From NCBI GenBank assembly GCA_026987855.1, contig JALSMD010000101.1, positions 1 to 9,924 on the forward strand: DNA of 9,924 bases. Reading direction: 5' to 3'. Positions 7,326 through 9,924 of this stretch are shown in pieces. The stretch is from Candidatus Falkowiibacteriota bacterium. Its GTDB lineage: Bacteria > Patescibacteriota > Patescibacteriia > Patescibacteriales > JALSMD01. Position numbers and translations under genes: made by a program. Each line of letters starts with the position of its first letter. Positions within the stretch are counted from its first letter, which is position 1. The notes below the pieces were generated by a model that was given only the letters and a program-made list of their open reading frames with translations, made no database searches and was not told where the DNA came from.

Positions 7326-7409
7326 TGGGCGAGAGAGGACTTGAACCTCCACAGCATAGATGCTACATGGTCCTGAACCATGCGCGTCTACCAATTCCGC
7401 CACTCGCCC
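7326..7409 (-). tRNA. tRNA-Leu (anticodon CAG)
   Basis: The full cloverleaf can be drawn. The acceptor stem is GGGCGAG paired with CTCGCCC, with discriminator A at 7326. The D arm contains AATTGGTAGA. The anticodon stem is CATGG/CCATG around the loop TTCAGGA, giving anticodon CAG (plus-strand 7373-7375) that reads leucine CUG codons. A long class II variable arm has the stem AGCAT/ATGCT, and the T arm is GGAGG-TTCAAGT-CCTCT. The long variable arm agrees with leucine identity. CCA is not encoded (ACA follows the stem), so a CCA-adding enzyme must complete it. The 5' end is only 5 nt after the stop codon of the solute-binding protein gene, which suggests release from a longer transcript by RNase P. 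Confidence 0.96.
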
Positions 7410-7414
7410 CTTAT

Positions 7415-9370
7415 TTACCAAACAATTTTTTTGCTTGTTTTGATATACCAATCAGAGATAGTGGAAAAACGCCCATTAGGAGATAAAATTATTTTAGTAT
7501 GAAAATTCTTTACTTTTTTATTCTGAACATAAATATAAAAAGGAGAATACATAAAAATGGCTGGTTCGTCTTCTGTTAAAATTTCCTGAAATCTTTTATA
7601 TTTTTCTGTTCTTTGGTTTTTATCAATAATAATTCTTCCTTCTTCTAATAATTTATCAACTTCTTTATTGTTATAATTTGTTATATTAAGACCGCTTTCA
7701 TTTGCTTGTGATGAATGCCAAAAAACATAAGAATCAGGGTCTATGCCAACAATTTGTCCATAAAACAAAGCGTCAAAATTTCTTGCCTTAATTATCTCGG
7801 TAATTTGACTTGTTGGCACAACTTCCAAAAAGGTTTTTACGCCTATTTTTTCCCAATAATTTTTTACTTTTTCAATAATTTGGCCATTATGGTCGCGGTC
7901 AATAGTAATTAACCTTAAAATCAAATATTTCCCATCTTTTTCTCTCCATGACCCTTTGCCTAAACTTAATATCTCTAAAGCTTTATCTTTCGTTTCTTTT
8001 TCTTCAGAATTTTTTTCTTCTTCTGCTTTTTTTATTTTTTCATCATCTATTTCAACTAATTTCCAGCCCAATTCGTCTAAAATTTTTCCTGCTTTTTGAG
8101 GATCATAGTTATATTTATGAATATTATTATTATAAGCAAAACTATTTATAAATATTGGACTATCAACCAAAACAGCTTCACCTAGCAAAATATCATCTAT
8201 AATCTCTTGTCTGTTTATGGCATAAGCCAAAGCTTGTCTTATTTTTCTATCTGCTAAATATTCCTTACTTTTTGTATTAAAGAAAATAGCTGTTAACTGT
8301 GGTGATGTCAAACGATAAAAATTTAGTGCTCCTGGTGAGACAAGTTCATTTTTAAAATCGCTTGGCAAATAACTAATACCATCAACTAAATTTTGGTTTA
8401 AGACAGAGATAGCCTCTTCTAGTGTTGGATAAAATTTAAAAATAATTTTTTCTATATACGGTTTTGGGCCATAATAATTATCATTTAAAGTTAAAATATA
8501 CGAAGTAATTCGGCCCGTATTTTCGTCTTTTATCAATTTCTCAAACTGATATGGACCAGAACCAATTGGTTTTAAATTATACTTAACTAGATTCGCTGAT
8601 TCACTGGGAATAGCCGACCAAATTTTTTGTGGTAAAATTCCAAAAGTAAGCAACTCTAAAAAAGCGGCATAAGGAGAGCCCAAAGAAAATTTAATAGTTT
8701 TGTCATCAATTTTTTCAACCTTAACACCTGAAAAACTTAAAGCTAGAGGAGATTTATAAGCAGGGTTCTTAATAGCCTCTACTGTAAAAATAACATCATC
8801 TGCATTTAATTCCTCGCCACTATGGTGCCACCGAATATTATCTTTTATTTTAAAAATATATACTCTACCATTATCTTGCACTTCATAAGAGTCAACAATA
8901 TCAGGAACTAACTCCCCGTTCTCATCTCTCTTGAATAAAGAGGAAAATACCAAACTTGAAATATCATGGTCAACATCATTAATTGTGTCATATAAGGGAT
9001 TTATATATTGCGGCCTACCAACTATTGCCTCTACATATTCACCGCCTCTGGCAGGAACAACCTGTAAATGAGAACGATAAAAATTAACTCCTAAAAATAA
9101 CAAGTTTAATAAAATAACAATTAAACTTATTTTTATAAACAAAACTTCTCTAGGACTTAAAAATTTTTTTAAATACTTTATCTGTTTTAAAGTAGGAATA
9201 CGTGATTTAGACAGAGAATAAACCAACTGTCTGTCCCAATTATCCCTTTGGGGATAATTATTCTTTTTTTTGGAAAATAAAAGACTTTTATTAGTTTCTG
9301 CTAAATGTCTAATAAATAATCTGGCTTTACAAACAAAGCTTTTTATTCTTTTTAAGTTAAGTGAGTCCAC
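7415..9370 (-). CDS. Membrane-anchored extracellular solute-binding protein, family 5 (Opp/Dpp-like)
   Basis: Family-5 binding proteins capture peptides, nickel or other solutes outside the membrane and pass them to an ABC permease. The 651-residue protein has an unusual N-terminus: about 74 mainly basic residues, then one hydrophobic helix at roughly 75-98, and no lipobox cysteine. It thus looks membrane-anchored rather than secreted or lipidated. The SBP_bac_5 fold starts near 110. Typical segments are W181-H-H followed by LNADDVIFT (188-196), KPIGSGPYQFEK (267-278), IRQALAYAINRQEII (377-391) and FWHSSQANESG (550-560). A Lys/Glu-rich insertion lies at 440-465. The start is GTG at 9370-9368, with an in-frame stop four codons upstream and no nearby internal Met. 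The gene follows secG by 20 bp and precedes tRNA-Leu by 5 nt. No permease or ATPase gene is adjacent, so the substrate cannot be inferred. Confidence 0.9.
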   Translation of the reverse strand: MDSLNLKRIKSFVCKARLFIRHLAETNKSLLFSKKKNNYPQRDNWDRQLVYSLSKSRIPTLKQIKYLKKFLSPREVLFIKISLIVILLNLLFLGVNFYRSHLQVVPARGGEYVEAIVGRPQYINPLYDTINDVDHDISSLVFSSLFKRDENGELVPDIVDSYEVQDNGRVYIFKIKDNIRWHHSGEELNADDVIFTVEAIKNPAYKSPLALSFSGVKVEKIDDKTIKFSLGSPYAAFLELLTFGILPQKIWSAIPSESANLVKYNLKPIGSGPYQFEKLIKDENTGRITSYILTLNDNYYGPKPYIEKIIFKFYPTLEEAISVLNQNLVDGISYLPSDFKNELVSPGALNFYRLTSPQLTAIFFNTKSKEYLADRKIRQALAYAINRQEIIDDILLGEAVLVDSPIFINSFAYNNNIHKYNYDPQKAGKILDELGWKLVEIDDEKIKKAEEEKNSEEKETKDKALEILSLGKGSWREKDGKYLILRLITIDRDHNGQIIEKVKNYWEKIGVKTFLEVVPTSQITEIIKARNFDALFYGQIVGIDPDSYVFWHSSQANESGLNITNYNNKEVDKLLEEGRIIIDKNQRTEKYKRFQEILTEDEPAIFMYSPFYIYVQNKKVKNFHTKIILSPNGRFSTISDWYIKTSKKIVW

Positions 9371-9390
9371 AAAATTAATTTAAAAATAAA

Positions 9391-9609
9391 TTAACCTTGA
9401 ACTATAATAAAACTTGCTAAGGAAATGACAAAAAATAAAACTGCTAAAACAATAGTGGCTATATGTAAAGTCTTTTCTACTCCTCTTTTTGTGCGATAAA
9501 TATTGTCCCCCCCTCCAAAAACACCTGAGAGGCCAGATCCCTTATTCTGCAACAAAATCACTAGCATCAACAAAATAGCTATTACAATTTGCGCTACTTT
9601 AAGTATCAT
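9391..9609 (-). CDS. secG: Preprotein translocase subunit SecG
   Basis: SecG is a small accessory subunit of the SecYEG protein-conducting channel in the cytoplasmic membrane. The 72-residue product has two hydrophobic helices (about 3-20 and 48-70). They are joined by the characteristic loop L-L-Q-N-K-G-S-G-L-S-G followed by F-G-G-G and a basic R-T-K-R-G-V-E-K segment. Length and topology are normal for the family. It starts 5 nt after the rplT stop and is followed after 20 bp by the solute-binding protein gene, so all three are probably co-transcribed. The ATG at 9609-9607 lacks a Shine-Dalgarno sequence; translational coupling to rplT is possible at this spacing. Confidence 0.95.
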   Translation of the reverse strand: MILKVAQIVIAILLMLVILLQNKGSGLSGVFGGGDNIYRTKRGVEKTLHIATIVLAVLFFVISLASFIIVQG

Positions 9610-9614
9610 AACTT

Positions 9615-9924
9615 TTATTTGCTTTTTACTTTATTAACAATGTTTAATAAAACCTTTTTATTATTTACAGCTAAATCTGCTAAAATTTTTCTGTCTATCT
9701 CAATCTTGTTTTTCTTTAATAGCTCTATAAATCTTGAATAACTTAAACCATGTTCTCTAACGAAAGCATTGATTTTAATCTGCCATAAACGTCTAAAATC
9801 CCTTTTTTTTCTTCTCCTGTCAACATAAGCGTGCGCCCCTGCCTTTACCACAGCTTCTTTTGCCTGTTTAATTAACTTTTTTCTTCCCCATTTATAGCCT
9901 TTTGCCTTAGCTAAAAGTTTTCTC
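9615..9924 (-). CDS. rplT: 50S ribosomal protein L20 (bL20), 5' end outside the window
   Basis: bL20 binds 23S rRNA early in large-subunit assembly. The frame stays open to the right edge of the window. The first visible residues, RKLLAKAKGYKWGRKK, match the L20 segment 'KILKLAKGYRGRRKN'. They continue into A-G-A-H-A-Y-V-D-R-R-R-K-K-R-D-F, then INAFVREHGLSYSRFI and IEIDRKILADLA, all L20 hallmarks. About 103 residues are visible and roughly the first 15-20 are missing. A start at the GTG at 9851 would remove conserved sequence and is rejected. In many bacteria L20 may control its own operon (infC-rpmI-rplT), but that part would lie upstream, outside the window. secG follows after 5 nt. Confidence 0.96.
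   Translation of the reverse strand, partial: RKLLAKAKGYKWGRKKLIKQAKEAVVKAGAHAYVDRRRKKRDFRRLWQIKINAFVREHGLSYSRFIELLKKNKIEIDRKILADLAVNNKKVLLNIVNKVKSK

Noticed and set aside
7295..7486. Plus-strand open frame covering the tRNA
   Set aside because: It is the antisense reading of tRNA-Leu and the end of the binding-protein gene; its peptide is a typical tRNA-antisense artefact.

Overview
This AT-rich window carries eight protein-coding genes (two cut by the window edges) and one tRNA. All but one small gene lie on the minus strand. The organism is most likely a bacterium of the Candidate Phyla Radiation (Patescibacteria, Parcubacteria-like). This is an inference from low GC, an RNase J with a variant metal-binding motif, a membrane-anchored orphan substrate-binding protein next to secG, short unknown genes beside housekeeping genes, and a Cas12a-like effector of a kind known from these lineages. 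No in-frame TGA occurs in the translations I followed, and every visible stop is TAA or TAG. Nothing therefore suggests the UGA=Gly code of Gracilibacteria.

Layout on the minus strand, from right to left: rplT (5' end outside the window), secG, a family-5 extracellular solute-binding protein and tRNA-Leu(CAG) form one tightly packed cluster. A weak terminator and a 229-bp spacer follow, then the RNase J gene (rnj). A lone plus-strand gene for a 72-residue helical protein converges on rnj. It is separated by a 233-bp divergent promoter region from a second minus-strand unit: a 173-residue single-pass membrane protein followed after 18 bp by gyrA. A hairpin terminator sits directly on the gyrA stop codon. 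Only 56 bp after gyrA begins the most interesting gene: the first 535 residues of a Cas12a-like (type V-A) CRISPR effector that runs off the left edge.

Most of the window is core information processing: translation (rplT, tRNA-Leu), secretion (secG), RNA decay and maturation (rnj) and DNA topology (gyrA). The cas12a-like gene marks the start of what is probably an accessory CRISPR-Cas locus to the left. No CRISPR array, adaptation gene, transposase or integrase is visible here. The RuvC and Nuc catalytic part of the effector lies outside, so its activity cannot be judged. None of the seven visible start codons is preceded by a recognisable Shine-Dalgarno sequence. No gene-free stretch exceeds 300 bp.
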